Assembly: GCF_027925525.1 (NCBI RefSeq)
Contig: NZ_BSDJ01000001.1
Location: 186,001 to 250,000 of the forward strand
Reading direction: 5' to 3'
Source of the DNA: Paenibacillus tyrphae
GTDB taxonomy: Bacteria; Bacillota; Bacilli; Paenibacillales; NBRC-103111
DNA length: 64,000 nucleotides
Each line of letters begins with the position of its first letter. The stretch's first letter is position 1. Positions 25,557 through 34,174 of this stretch are shown here, piece by piece. The translations under genes and the position numbers were made by a program. The notes under the pieces were generated by a model. The model did no database searches, had not been told where the DNA came from, and saw only the letters and a program-made list of their open reading frames with translations.

Positions 25557-26420
25557 TTACAGTTCCTTCCACAGTGCGCGAACATAATCCATGCCGATTC
25601 TGGCTCCCTGCCTGCAATCTTCCATGCCTTCAAACTCGATGGACACATACCCGTCGTAGCCCGACGCCTTGATGATGCGCAGCACCTCCGGCATATCGAT
25701 GTCGCCCTGACCGACAATCGCCCCGCGCAAGTAGCCGCCGCCCGCCGACCGGAACCATCCTTCGCCGGGATTCCGGTACGAAGGCCGGACGTAAAAATCT
25801 TTCACATGCACCATCGAGGCGATGGGAATGTTTTTGCTGACGGCCGGAACGGACAGCTCGTCGACGCATAGGAAATTGCCCACATCGAGCGTCGTCCGAA
25901 AATTGTCCCGGCCCACCCGTTCCACCAGGCGCTGCACCCGGTCGCTGTGCTGGATGTAATACCCGTGATTTTCCACGCTCGTGACGATTCCGTACGAAGC
26001 GGCATGATCGGCTACCTGACGGCAAGCCTCCGCTACCCGCTCCAGATCGGCTTCGAATCGGGAGATCGTCGTTTCCGGCAGCGGCCGGGACGCCGCATCG
26101 TGCCGCATGAGCCGGATGCCCATGCGGTGCGCAAGCTCGACGTGCTTTTTGACCCGCTCAATTTCCGCCAAGTACGCCTCGTCAGACTCTGTCACAAAGT
26201 TCGCGCCGATCGCGTAATTGGACAGCTCGATGCCGCACTGCGCCGCTTTTTCCCGGATCCGGTCCGCCAGCTCCGGCTGCTCCAGCAAGTCATACTCCAG
26301 CGGCACGATTTCCGCATGCTCGCCCCCGTTCTCCGCAATCCATTCGATAATGTCCAGGATGGTCCAGCCTTCGCGCTGCACCGCCTGATACAAGCTGTAG
26401 GAACTGATACCCAGCTTCAT
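25557..26420 (-). CDS. Sugar phosphate isomerase/epimerase family TIM barrel
   Basis: A 287-residue AP-endonuclease-2-type TIM barrel. The ATG of MKLGISSYSL was chosen because GGGGAGG is eight bases away; an ATG two codons earlier is too close. Metal-binding positions are suggested by HAEIVPLEYD, TSVENHGYYIQHSD, TLDVGNFLCVDE, VHVKDF and VSIEFEG. Such enzymes isomerise keto sugars or dehydrate inosose-like compounds. It lies between the MalG-type permease and the dehydrogenase on one transcript. The substrate is unknown. Confidence 0.9.
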   Translation of the reverse strand: MKLGISSYSLYQAVQREGWTILDIIEWIAENGGEHAEIVPLEYDLLEQPELADRIREKAAQCGIELSNYAIGANFVTESDEAYLAEIERVKKHVELAHRMGIRLMRHDAASRPLPETTISRFEADLERVAEACRQVADHAASYGIVTSVENHGYYIQHSDRVQRLVERVGRDNFRTTLDVGNFLCVDELSVPAVSKNIPIASMVHVKDFYVRPSYRNPGEGWFRSAGGGYLRGAIVGQGDIDMPEVLRIIKASGYDGYVSIEFEGMEDCRQGARIGMDYVRALWKEL

Positions 26421-26449
26421 TGTCATTTCCTCCCCGGATACTGCTTTGG

Positions 26450-27337
26450 TTATTTCATCCCCGTGATGGAGATGCCCTCGATAAACTTTTTCTGCACAAA
26501 AAAGTACAGAATGACGATCGGAACGGTGAACAAGGTCGAAGCTGCCATCAGCTGCCCCCAAGCCACTTGATTCTCGCGGATGAACTGCTTCAGCCCGATG
26601 GATAGCGTCCATTTCTCCGGATCGTTCAAATAAATGAGCGGTCCCTGAAAATCGCCCCACGCCGCCAGAAACGTGAACAGCCCCACGGTCAAGATCGCTG
26701 GCTTCGCCAACGGAAGGATGATTTGCGCATAGATGCGAAACTCCGAAGCGCCGTCGATTTTCGCCGACTCCGTCAGCTCGTGCGGGATGCCCATAAAAAA
26801 CTGCCGCACCATGAAAATGTAGTACGCCATGCCGGTGCCGAACCACGAGGAAAGCACGATCGGCCAGTACGAATTGATCAGATCCAGCTTGTTGAACAGC
26901 ACGTAAAGCGGAATCATCGTCACTTGAAAAGGAAGCATCAGCGTGCTCATCATGACGAGGAACAACGCATTTCTGCCCTTAAAATGAACCCGTGCGAACC
27001 CGTAAGCGACAAGCGGCGCGATCACCACAACGCCAAGCACGCAAAGGCCGGAAATCAACACCGTATTCATCGTGTATTGGAAAAACGGGATGGCCTTCAT
27101 CGCATTGACGTAGTTGCTCCACTGGACCGTCTCGGGCCACCACCGGACCGGCACGACGAAAATTTCTTCATCGGTCTTAAGCGACGTGATGACCAGCCAG
27201 ACGAACGGCAGCAGAAACAGCAGGCCGACGAGCACGAGCGGCAGATGCGTCACCCAGCTTGGACGTGCCCCGAAGGCGTGCTTCCGCTTATTCCGGCTGA
27301 CGGATAAGGAAGACGTTGCGGCAGTTGCCTTGGACAT
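26450..27337 (-). CDS. CUT1 sugar ABC permease (MalG type)
   Basis: A 295-residue inner membrane permease with six helices; the coupling loop reads ESAKIDGASEFRIYAQIILP. The ATG overlaps the preceding permease stop by one base (TAATG) and has GGAGGTG upstream. The C-terminus GISITGMK is typical. It forms the membrane channel with the next permease; the ATPase must come from elsewhere. Confidence 0.95.
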   Translation of the reverse strand: MSKATAATSSLSVSRNKRKHAFGARPSWVTHLPLVLVGLLFLLPFVWLVITSLKTDEEIFVVPVRWWPETVQWSNYVNAMKAIPFFQYTMNTVLISGLCVLGVVVIAPLVAYGFARVHFKGRNALFLVMMSTLMLPFQVTMIPLYVLFNKLDLINSYWPIVLSSWFGTGMAYYIFMVRQFFMGIPHELTESAKIDGASEFRIYAQIILPLAKPAILTVGLFTFLAAWGDFQGPLIYLNDPEKWTLSIGLKQFIRENQVAWGQLMAASTLFTVPIVILYFFVQKKFIEGISITGMK

Positions 27338-28263
27338 TAGCGCTCACCTCCGTAGTACACCCAACGGGCCGATGTTTTAAAGACAAGAAAGGTCAACAGA
27401 AAGACGATAACGAACAGCACCCAGGCCATCGCAGACGCGTAGCCCATCCGCAGGAACGAGAACGCCGTCTGGTACAAGTACACCGCGTAGAACAAAAGCG
27501 AATTTTCCGGTCCGCCGATCGCCTGCCCGTTGCCGTCCGCGAACACGTAGCCTTGGGTGAACATTTGCAGCGCCCCGATAACGCCCATGATGACCTGAAA
27601 CAGCGTCATCGGCGAGATCGCCGGCAGCGTAATGTGGCGGAATTTTTGCCAGGCGTTGGCTCCGTCGATCTCTGCCGCTTCGTAATACATGCGCGGCACG
27701 TCCTGCAGGGCGGCCAAATACATGATGCTTGCCGTCCCCGTTCCCCAGAAGCCCATCAGGATCAGCGCGGGCTTCGTCCATTGCGGCTCCAGCAGCCACA
27801 CGGGCTGCGGCAGTCCCAGCATGCCCAGCAGCTCGTTGATCAGCCCGTACTGCGCGTTCAGCAGCCACATCCACAGCAGCGTCGCGGCAACCGTCGGCAC
27901 GAGCGTAGGCAGAAAATAAATCGTACGGTAGAGCGATTTTCCCTTAACGTCTTTGTTGAGCAGCATGGCAATGCCGAGCGCGAACGCCAGATGCGGGAAC
28001 AACCCGAACACCGCCATAAAAAGCGTATTGTACAGCGATTGCCACACCTTGCCGTCCGTGACCAGCTCCGTGTAATTCGCGGCGCCCGCCCACTGCGGGG
28101 CTTCGAACAGGTTGTACTCCGTCAGGCTGTAATAGAACGAGGATATGATCGGCAGCAGCTGAAACAGCAAAAATCCGATCAGCCACGGACTGATAAAGCA
28201 CAACCCGACGAAGAGACGCTGACGCTCTCTGCGTTTGATTCCGATTCGATTGACTGCATCCAT
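27337..28263 (-). CDS. CUT1 sugar ABC permease (MalF/UgpA type)
   Basis: A 308-residue permease; the ATG of MDAVNRIGIKRRERQR follows GAGGAGGAGGA. Six helices start at LFVGLCFISPWLIGFLLF, and the coupling loop is EAAEIDGANAWQKFRHITLP. It is 75 bases downstream of the binding-protein gene and is translationally linked to the MalG-type permease through TAATG. Confidence 0.95.
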   Translation of the reverse strand: MDAVNRIGIKRRERQRLFVGLCFISPWLIGFLLFQLLPIISSFYYSLTEYNLFEAPQWAGAANYTELVTDGKVWQSLYNTLFMAVFGLFPHLAFALGIAMLLNKDVKGKSLYRTIYFLPTLVPTVAATLLWMWLLNAQYGLINELLGMLGLPQPVWLLEPQWTKPALILMGFWGTGTASIMYLAALQDVPRMYYEAAEIDGANAWQKFRHITLPAISPMTLFQVIMGVIGALQMFTQGYVFADGNGQAIGGPENSLLFYAVYLYQTAFSFLRMGYASAMAWVLFVIVFLLTFLVFKTSARWVYYGGER

Positions 28264-28338
28264 CTCCGGTCCTCCTCCTCTTCGATGTCCGGTTCGCGCG
28301 AACGGCACGATAACCGCACGCGCGAACCTCACCGTTTC

Positions 28339-29685
28339 TTATTTCTTGCTTGCTTTATCCGCTTTCGGCTGGATTTTGGCCACGACGTTATCCATCGCCT
28401 GCTGCGGCGCGATCTGGCCCTTGAGCGCTTTTTCCGTCTCTTCGTTCAGCGCCTGCAAATATTCGTTGATGTAGACGCTGTTCGGAAACCCGTTCAGGTT
28501 CGCGCTCTTCGCGCTCTCGTAAAATTCCCACAGCGATTTCGTCGCTTCATTCTTGGTCAGCTTCGGGTTATCCAGCGCGCTCAGCAGCACCGGAATCGTC
28601 TTCGCTTTGGTCGCGTACTCGATCTGCACATCCTCCGACAAGAAATACTGCATCACTTTCCAGGCCGCTTCCTTGTTCTTCGCTTTCGCCGGGATAAACA
28701 TGGCGACCGGGCTGACCATGCCCGCGTTCTTCAGCTCGGGCCGCTCTTTCGGATAAGGGAACGGAGCGACGCCAATCGCTCCGCCTTCGCCGCGCTTGTC
28801 GTTGTACATGTTCTCCCAGCCGATCATCATGCCGAGCTTGCTGGTGACAAGCGGGTCCTGCGGCGTGTCGGCCTTGCCCATGCCGGATTTGAACTTGGAG
28901 ATGCCCTCGCTGCCGAACTCCTTGTAATACTCCGTCTGGTAAGCAATCGCATCGACGTTCGCCTTCTGGGCGGCCGTCAGCTTGCCCTTGCCGTCATCCC
29001 AGGAGCCGCCGAAGATGATCGGCCAGAAGACGTTGTCGATCCACGGATAGTCGGGGATGAAGCCGACCTGCTCGTAGCCGTTTTTGCCGTCCTTCTTGGT
29101 TAATTTTTTCGAGACCTCGAACATCTCTTCGAGCGTTTCCGGCGGCTTGGAAATGCCCGCGTCTTGAAACATCTTCTTGTTGTAGTACAGCCGGCTTGCC
29201 ATGCTCATCGAGATCGGGAAGCCGTATACTTTGCCGTCCACCTTCATACGCTCCAAGGCGGCGGGAATGATTTTCTTCGTATCGAAGTTCGCCTGCTTGA
29301 CGAAATCGTCAAGGTTCAGCACCGCGCCTGCTTCGGACCATGGACCGATGTTGTTCCAGAACGTGAACATCAGATCGGGTGCACTGCCGCCGGAGATCGC
29401 GGTGAGCTGCTTCTGCGGGTCCTGGTTGCTCAGCGCCTTGACCATAATTTCGTTCTGGCTGGCGTTGAAAGCCGACACCATCTGATCGAGGACGGCCGCT
29501 TTATCGCCGGTGTAATGGTTCCAGAGCTGAACCGTTACTTTCCCTTCCGCCTTTCCGTCGCCGGAAGCAGCCCCAGACCCCGTTCCGCCCGCGTCCTTGC
29601 CCCCGGCACATCCGCTAAGTCCTGCCGCCGCCAGCACGGTCGCCAGCAGCGCCGTCATCGTTTTATGCGTTGTATTCCGTTTCAT
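28339..29685 (-). CDS. CUT1 sugar ABC transporter solute-binding lipoprotein
   Basis: A 448-residue solute-binding protein. The ATG of MKRNTTHKTMTALLATV was chosen over the open frame upstream because a signal peptide starts there, ending in the lipobox LSGC; AAAGGGTGG lies before it. Mature features include VTVQLWNHYTGDKAAVLDQM near the start and APDLMFTFWNNIGPW. Being next to the permeases, it is likely the true transport component, in contrast to the second binding protein at 30032-31558. Confidence 0.93.
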   Translation of the reverse strand: MKRNTTHKTMTALLATVLAAAGLSGCAGGKDAGGTGSGAASGDGKAEGKVTVQLWNHYTGDKAAVLDQMVSAFNASQNEIMVKALSNQDPQKQLTAISGGSAPDLMFTFWNNIGPWSEAGAVLNLDDFVKQANFDTKKIIPAALERMKVDGKVYGFPISMSMASRLYYNKKMFQDAGISKPPETLEEMFEVSKKLTKKDGKNGYEQVGFIPDYPWIDNVFWPIIFGGSWDDGKGKLTAAQKANVDAIAYQTEYYKEFGSEGISKFKSGMGKADTPQDPLVTSKLGMMIGWENMYNDKRGEGGAIGVAPFPYPKERPELKNAGMVSPVAMFIPAKAKNKEAAWKVMQYFLSEDVQIEYATKAKTIPVLLSALDNPKLTKNEATKSLWEFYESAKSANLNGFPNSVYINEYLQALNEETEKALKGQIAPQQAMDNVVAKIQPKADKASKK

Positions 29686-29706
29686 GTCAGCCACCCTTTC
29701 GATCGT

Positions 29707-29722
29707 ATGTTTACGCTTCTCT
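29707..29722 (-). promoter_or_regulatory. cre-like site upstream of solute-binding protein gene
   Basis: On the minus strand AGAGAAGCGTAAACAT matches the catabolite-responsive element consensus WTGNNARCGNWWWCAW at all fixed positions except two near its 5' end, and keeps the ARCG core and CA end. It lies 22 bases before the binding protein start. CcpA control of the transport genes is a plausible inference. Confidence 0.35.
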
Positions 29723-29952
29723 GCCACCACGACGCGCCGGAACACTCCGGGCTTTCCGCTTCGGGCAGGTAAATGCCAAATAGTCGCCTGCCCTGTCTCC
29801 TTCAGCTCATCGGACAAGATTAAATGAAAACCACCTCCTACAATGAATATAAAAACGGAATAATCCTCCACAAAAGGACATACTTCGGGACAATTTTCCT
29901 CCGTCTGCCCCCTCTGCACGAATTCGCCGCACTTGGGTACCGGCTGTGGCTT

Positions 29953-29987
29953 CCCTCTCTACGTCGAAATATCGGACCTAGAGAGGG
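29953..29987. other. Inverted repeat in the gap between two binding-protein genes
   Basis: CCCTCTCTA (29953-29961) and TAGAGAGGG (29979-29987) are perfect nine-base inverted repeats with a 17-base loop, in the 346-base gap between the two solute-binding protein genes. No T run follows on the minus strand, so it may be an attenuating or mRNA-stabilising hairpin, separating regulator expression from transport expression. Apart from the cre-like site, nothing else was recognised in this gap. Confidence 0.45.
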
Positions 29988-30031
29988 TGGCTTCGCGTCG
30001 CGAAGCGGCCTCCACCGCCGCGCCGAACTCG

Positions 30032-31558
30032 TCAGCGCCGCTTGTTCCGCAGGAACGCGTCGATCTGGCGCTGCAGCTCCGACCCGATCGCATCCAGCAG
30101 CACGCCAGCGTCCGCTTCGAACCGCGGCATCGCTTCCTCCGGGTCGAGCACTCCGTTAAACAGCGGCGTGTAGTACTCCGCCTCGATCCTTGCGTACGCG
30201 TTCAGCTCGTTCTGTACCGGAGTTCCATCGAACTGGAACCCGGTCAGCAGATCCGGCGTAAAATGCTCCGCCCGCCGAATAAACCAGTCCAGCGCCTCGG
30301 TGCGGTCATCGGTCGCCGGAACGCGGTCGTTGTCCGGGTTCCACAACCAGACGTACGGGAACTGCTGATAGCCACTTTTCAGCGTCCGGTAACGGTCGCT
30401 CCCTACGGGCTCCCAATGGACGCCCGGAAGTCCGTACGCCAGCAGGTCGTAGTTGTCCTTCTCGTTGGCCCAATTGAGGAACTGGATCGCTTCCTCTTTA
30501 TGCTTGCTGGTCACCGGAACCGCGATAAAATTCCATTGAGCGAAATTCGACAGATTCGCTTTCGGAATGTCCTGATAAAAAGTCACGCTCTCCAGCTCTC
30601 CGCCAGTTGCATACTGCTTCAGCTTTTCCTGATTTCCCTCGTCAACCGAGAACGAGCCTGCCGGGAAGATCGCTGCCTCGCCCGAGAAGCCCGGGTCTTG
30701 AAAATCTTTGATGCCAAGCACGTTCGGATGCATGACGCCGTCCACATACAGCCGGCGCGCCTCGCGAATCCAGTCGCGGACCGGCGAATCCTTTTCGCGA
30801 AACAGATTGTGCACCTTGCCGTCATTGCGCTGGTAATACAGCATCAGGCTGCTGCCCAGCGCCTGCGTCGGCCGGACCTGGTTCTGGACATCATCGTAAT
30901 GCCGGAACGCCGCCTGACTGTAGAGCTGCTGCGACGTGTTCCCCGCTGCGATCAGCGGCACGATGTCCGGCTCCTTCTGCTTCAGCAGGTAGGCGAACCG
31001 GATCAGCTCTTCGTAGCTTTGGATCGGCGGCACGCCAAGCTTCTCGCGAAGGTCCTTGCGGACAAAATACGAGTGGCCCATCGCATAGGAGACGCCGAGC
31101 GGGACCGCCATAATTTTGCCGCCGTACCGGTTGGCCTCCCACATCGGCCGGGGCCGCTTGGCGAGGATCGTCTCGCCGTACTTCTCCAGCAGCACGTCGA
31201 GCGGCTCGTAGTAGCCGCTCGAGATCATCTCGCTCAAATGCAGCCACGGCGCGTCGAAAACGAGATCGATCTCCTCGCCCGAAGCCAGCGCCACCTGGGA
31301 TACCCGGCCGAAGTCGTTCCATGGCACGAACTTGATGTCCAGGCTCACATTGAGCGTTCCCGCCAGACGCCGTTGCGCTTCCTTCAGCACAAGATCGTAA
31401 TCGGCGGCCCGATCGCCCGGGAGCATGATGCGGAGCGTCACCGGAGAAGGCGTGGCGGCCGGGGCTGGCCGGCCCGCATCGGAAGCGAAAGGCCCTCCGC
31501 ACCCCGCAGGCAAGAGAAGCGCAGCGAGCAAGCATCCCCATCGCAGCGAACGGTTCAT
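30032..31558 (-). CDS. Solute-binding-like lipoprotein coupled to membrane AraC regulator
   Basis: A 508-residue family 1 solute-binding-type protein. The signal peptide of MNRSLRWGCLLAALLLPAG ends in the lipobox LPAGC. Mature motifs include TLRIMLPGDRAADYDLVLKE and VALASGEEIDLVFDAPWLH, and a late FLNWANEKDNYDLLAYGLPG, resembling LplA-type proteins. Its ATG overlaps the stop of the membrane AraC regulator by four bases. This tight coupling, and the separate binding protein next to the permeases, suggest it presents ligand to the regulator rather than to the transporter. That role is inferred. Confidence 0.85.
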   Translation of the reverse strand: MNRSLRWGCLLAALLLPAGCGGPFASDAGRPAPAATPSPVTLRIMLPGDRAADYDLVLKEAQRRLAGTLNVSLDIKFVPWNDFGRVSQVALASGEEIDLVFDAPWLHLSEMISSGYYEPLDVLLEKYGETILAKRPRPMWEANRYGGKIMAVPLGVSYAMGHSYFVRKDLREKLGVPPIQSYEELIRFAYLLKQKEPDIVPLIAAGNTSQQLYSQAAFRHYDDVQNQVRPTQALGSSLMLYYQRNDGKVHNLFREKDSPVRDWIREARRLYVDGVMHPNVLGIKDFQDPGFSGEAAIFPAGSFSVDEGNQEKLKQYATGGELESVTFYQDIPKANLSNFAQWNFIAVPVTSKHKEEAIQFLNWANEKDNYDLLAYGLPGVHWEPVGSDRYRTLKSGYQQFPYVWLWNPDNDRVPATDDRTEALDWFIRRAEHFTPDLLTGFQFDGTPVQNELNAYARIEAEYYTPLFNGVLDPEEAMPRFEADAGVLLDAIGSELQRQIDAFLRNKRR

Positions 31559-33828
31559 TCCGCTTCCCCTCCTTCCCCTTCGGTATGGTGCAGCCGGTAT
31601 TGGTTCGGGGTCAGCCCCGTCGCTTTTTTGAACGCCGTGAAATAATGGCTCCGCGTCAAAAATCCCGAGCGCTCCCCGATATCCGCCACCGACATGGTTG
31701 TCGTGACAAGCAGTTCCTTTACCTTCTCGATCCTGGTATTCAGGATGTAGTTCGAGAGCGACACGCCGCGCACTTCCTGAAAAATGCTGCGGGCATACTT
31801 GGCCGACAGCGAGACATGCTCCGCAATCGCTTCGACAGACAGCATCGGATCGTGAATATGGTACAGTACGTAGTTGATCATCTCCTCCGCAAGCTTCTCC
31901 TTCCGGTCACCGCCTTTGCGGGAGCTGAGCTGATCCATGACGGCGAACAGCTCCGCCTCCAGCCAGTGGCGCGCTTCCTGCAGCGTCGAGAACCGGTCGA
32001 GCTGTTTGTCGATACCGTCCACGCCCTGCAGCGCCCGAAGCTTGTCGAATTCCTTCATGATCGTAAATAAAATGACGGTCAGCCTTACCTTGCATTCGGA
32101 GTATTTGACCGCCGCCATCTGCCCGAACAGCTCCTCCAGCAGCAGGACGACCTGGTCCTTCTTCCCGGACTTGACCGCGACAAGCAGCTTGTCGAGGCTC
32201 TTCGGATCGGATAGCGGCTGCAGCAGCCGAACGTAGCTTTCGTAATCGCCCTCCGTATACACCTTGTCTTCGCCGCTGATGAACTTGAGCAGCGTAAGCT
32301 CCAGAACGAAGTCGTAGACGGAACGCAAATCGTCCTCCAAGTGCTTCAGATCGCTCACCGCTATGGTCACCTGAAGCCGGACATACGTTGCAATATGCCC
32401 CTTGATCGTCTCCAGCAGCTTGCGGACTTCGGCATCGTCCCGATCCAGCCCGATCAGGAAGACGATGTGGTCGCCGGCCAGATCGATCGTCTCCAGCGTG
32501 CCGCCCTCGCCCGCGAAGATTTCTCCGGCAATGTTGCCCATCGCGTATTTCAGTAACTGCCGGGAAGCAAAATCATACGTTTCGGCAACGTCCCGGTACG
32601 CATCGATTTTGACGACGGCGAGCCGGATGAGATCCGACGCCAGAAGCTCCGATTCCCGCGCAATCCCTTCCCGCAGCGTCCTATTCATTCTTCCCTGCAG
32701 CAGCCACTGGCGCAAATATTCCGCCTTGATCAAGCCGGAATGGCCGCGAAGCGATTGGTGCATTTCGTCGACCCGGCTGGACAGCAGCTCGATCCCGTTT
32801 TTCAAGATACTGTACTCGTCTCCCGCAGCAGGGAGAGCCAGCGCAGAATGGCGTGACTCCTGCACAATGCGGCGCTGCAACTGGTCCGCCAGCCTGCGGA
32901 AAGGCTTCACCATCCGGCGGGAATTCCAGAATGCGGCGAGAAGCAGCAGGACGAGCAGAAGCAGCGAGTAGCCGACGATTTTTGTCTGGAACGCTTGCGC
33001 TTGATGCTTAAACGCTTTCAACTCGGTTAACGAATACACCGTCCATTTCTGCGAGGCCAGCGGTGCGGAATTGACAAACAATTGCATCCCGCGCACGGTC
33101 ATGACCTGTGTCTCCGAACCCGCCGGCTTCAGGTGGCGCAGCTCGTTCAGAATTGCAGCCTCGTTCTCCGTGGTGCCCAGCACATTCCGGCCTTGGCCGT
33201 CCACAATCATCAGGTCCATGCCGGGCTCCTTGTTCAGACCGAGCAGGTTTTCCTGCAGCGCTCTATTATCCAACAGAAGCACGAGATAGCCGCGATGGTC
33301 TTTCCTGGCCGGCGTGGACGGAACGATGAGCGCGAGATAAGGCTCGCCGCCGGTTTCATGATAAAAAAACTGCAAAAAAAGCGGCCGGTCCTCCCGGATC
33401 TTCTTCAGTATCGCCGCATCCCCGAATTTCTCGAACGAAACGAGCCCCTTGAGCGAATCGATCACCTGCTCCTTGTGGACGTTCACCAGATAGGCGCGCT
33501 TGATAAACGGCTCGGTCGACATGTAATTCGTCAGCGCATGAAGCGCATCCATGTCGTCCAACGGACTGCGGCCGGCCGATTGCAGCCATTCCTGCACCGT
33601 ACGGTCCTGGTACATATGTAGCCCGTACGCTTTGAGCTTGTTTAGCAGAAACTCGGTGCGGCTTGCCGTTTGCAGCATCGTATCTCGGTTGAACAGATCC
33701 ATTTGCGAGTAGGCGTATTTCGAGAACTGGTTCGCCAAAAACATGGAGAACGGAATAATGATCATCGTAAAAATCATTCCGATCCACAAATAAATCCGAA
33801 CGTAGTTCTTGGAGAATAAATGTCGCAT
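31555..33828 (-). CDS. Membrane-bound AraC-family transcriptional regulator
   Basis: A 757-residue one-component sensor-regulator. Helix one (IYLWIGMIFTMIIIPFSMFL, about residues 13-32) and a second helix (SLLLLVLLLLAAFW, about residues 290-305) bracket an extracellular sensor region of about 255 residues. A HAMP-like segment and a long cytoplasmic part follow, ending in an AraC DNA-binding domain with two helix-turn-helix motifs: LSVEAIAEHVSLSAKYARSI and VADIGERSGFLTRSHYFTAF. It resembles YesM/YesN fused without the phosphorelay. It lies at the head of the NanE locus and probably activates it. Confidence 0.93.
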   Translation of the reverse strand: MRHLFSKNYVRIYLWIGMIFTMIIIPFSMFLANQFSKYAYSQMDLFNRDTMLQTASRTEFLLNKLKAYGLHMYQDRTVQEWLQSAGRSPLDDMDALHALTNYMSTEPFIKRAYLVNVHKEQVIDSLKGLVSFEKFGDAAILKKIREDRPLFLQFFYHETGGEPYLALIVPSTPARKDHRGYLVLLLDNRALQENLLGLNKEPGMDLMIVDGQGRNVLGTTENEAAILNELRHLKPAGSETQVMTVRGMQLFVNSAPLASQKWTVYSLTELKAFKHQAQAFQTKIVGYSLLLLVLLLLAAFWNSRRMVKPFRRLADQLQRRIVQESRHSALALPAAGDEYSILKNGIELLSSRVDEMHQSLRGHSGLIKAEYLRQWLLQGRMNRTLREGIARESELLASDLIRLAVVKIDAYRDVAETYDFASRQLLKYAMGNIAGEIFAGEGGTLETIDLAGDHIVFLIGLDRDDAEVRKLLETIKGHIATYVRLQVTIAVSDLKHLEDDLRSVYDFVLELTLLKFISGEDKVYTEGDYESYVRLLQPLSDPKSLDKLLVAVKSGKKDQVVLLLEELFGQMAAVKYSECKVRLTVILFTIMKEFDKLRALQGVDGIDKQLDRFSTLQEARHWLEAELFAVMDQLSSRKGGDRKEKLAEEMINYVLYHIHDPMLSVEAIAEHVSLSAKYARSIFQEVRGVSLSNYILNTRIEKVKELLVTTTMSVADIGERSGFLTRSHYFTAFKKATGLTPNQYRLHHTEGEGGEAE

Positions 33829-34096
33829 CGTCCAACCTTCCTTGCGAGTCTGTCGTCGTAGTCACCGTTCTCATTATACTATACATCCGATAGCGGATAT
33901 TCGTATTGGACTGATCGAGACAGGGCAAGTTGGCGTATTGGATTTCCTGTCCACATCGTAGCATTCGTCCCCCGGATTCGCCCAGTTCTCATTTGCCCAA
34001 AACGGTTCTCAAATGGCGAAAACCCGCTATTTTCAAGGGTTCCGCGCGAGGTCGGAACGGAGTTTGCCGGACGGATGCCGTCTTCGATAACCGTAA

Positions 34097-34147
34097 AACG
34101 AAAACAGGCGGCCGGCCGAAGAGGTGCTCCTCCAGCCGTTCGCCTGT
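34097..34147 (-). terminator. Rho-independent terminator after metallophosphoesterase gene
   Basis: ACAGGCG (34104-34110) pairs with CGCCTGT (34141-34147), with additional inner pairing around GAGG/CCTC. On the minus strand it is followed by TTTTCGTTTTAC. The rest of the 346-base gap (33829-34174) holds the upstream region of the AraC gene; a loose direct repeat of GTTCTCA occurs at about 33988 and 34006, with no assigned meaning. Confidence 0.7.
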
Positions 34148-34174
34148 CCAAAATTCAGCTTTATTTTGAGGGTC

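Noticed and set aside
27316..29103. 595-codon plus-strand open frame
   Set aside because: It is antisense to the permease and binding-protein genes, is Arg/His/Gln-rich and shows no family motifs or start signal; it is a shadow of GC-rich coding sequence.
29933..31645. 570-codon plus-strand open frame
   Set aside because: Antisense to the second solute-binding lipoprotein gene, without recognisable domains.
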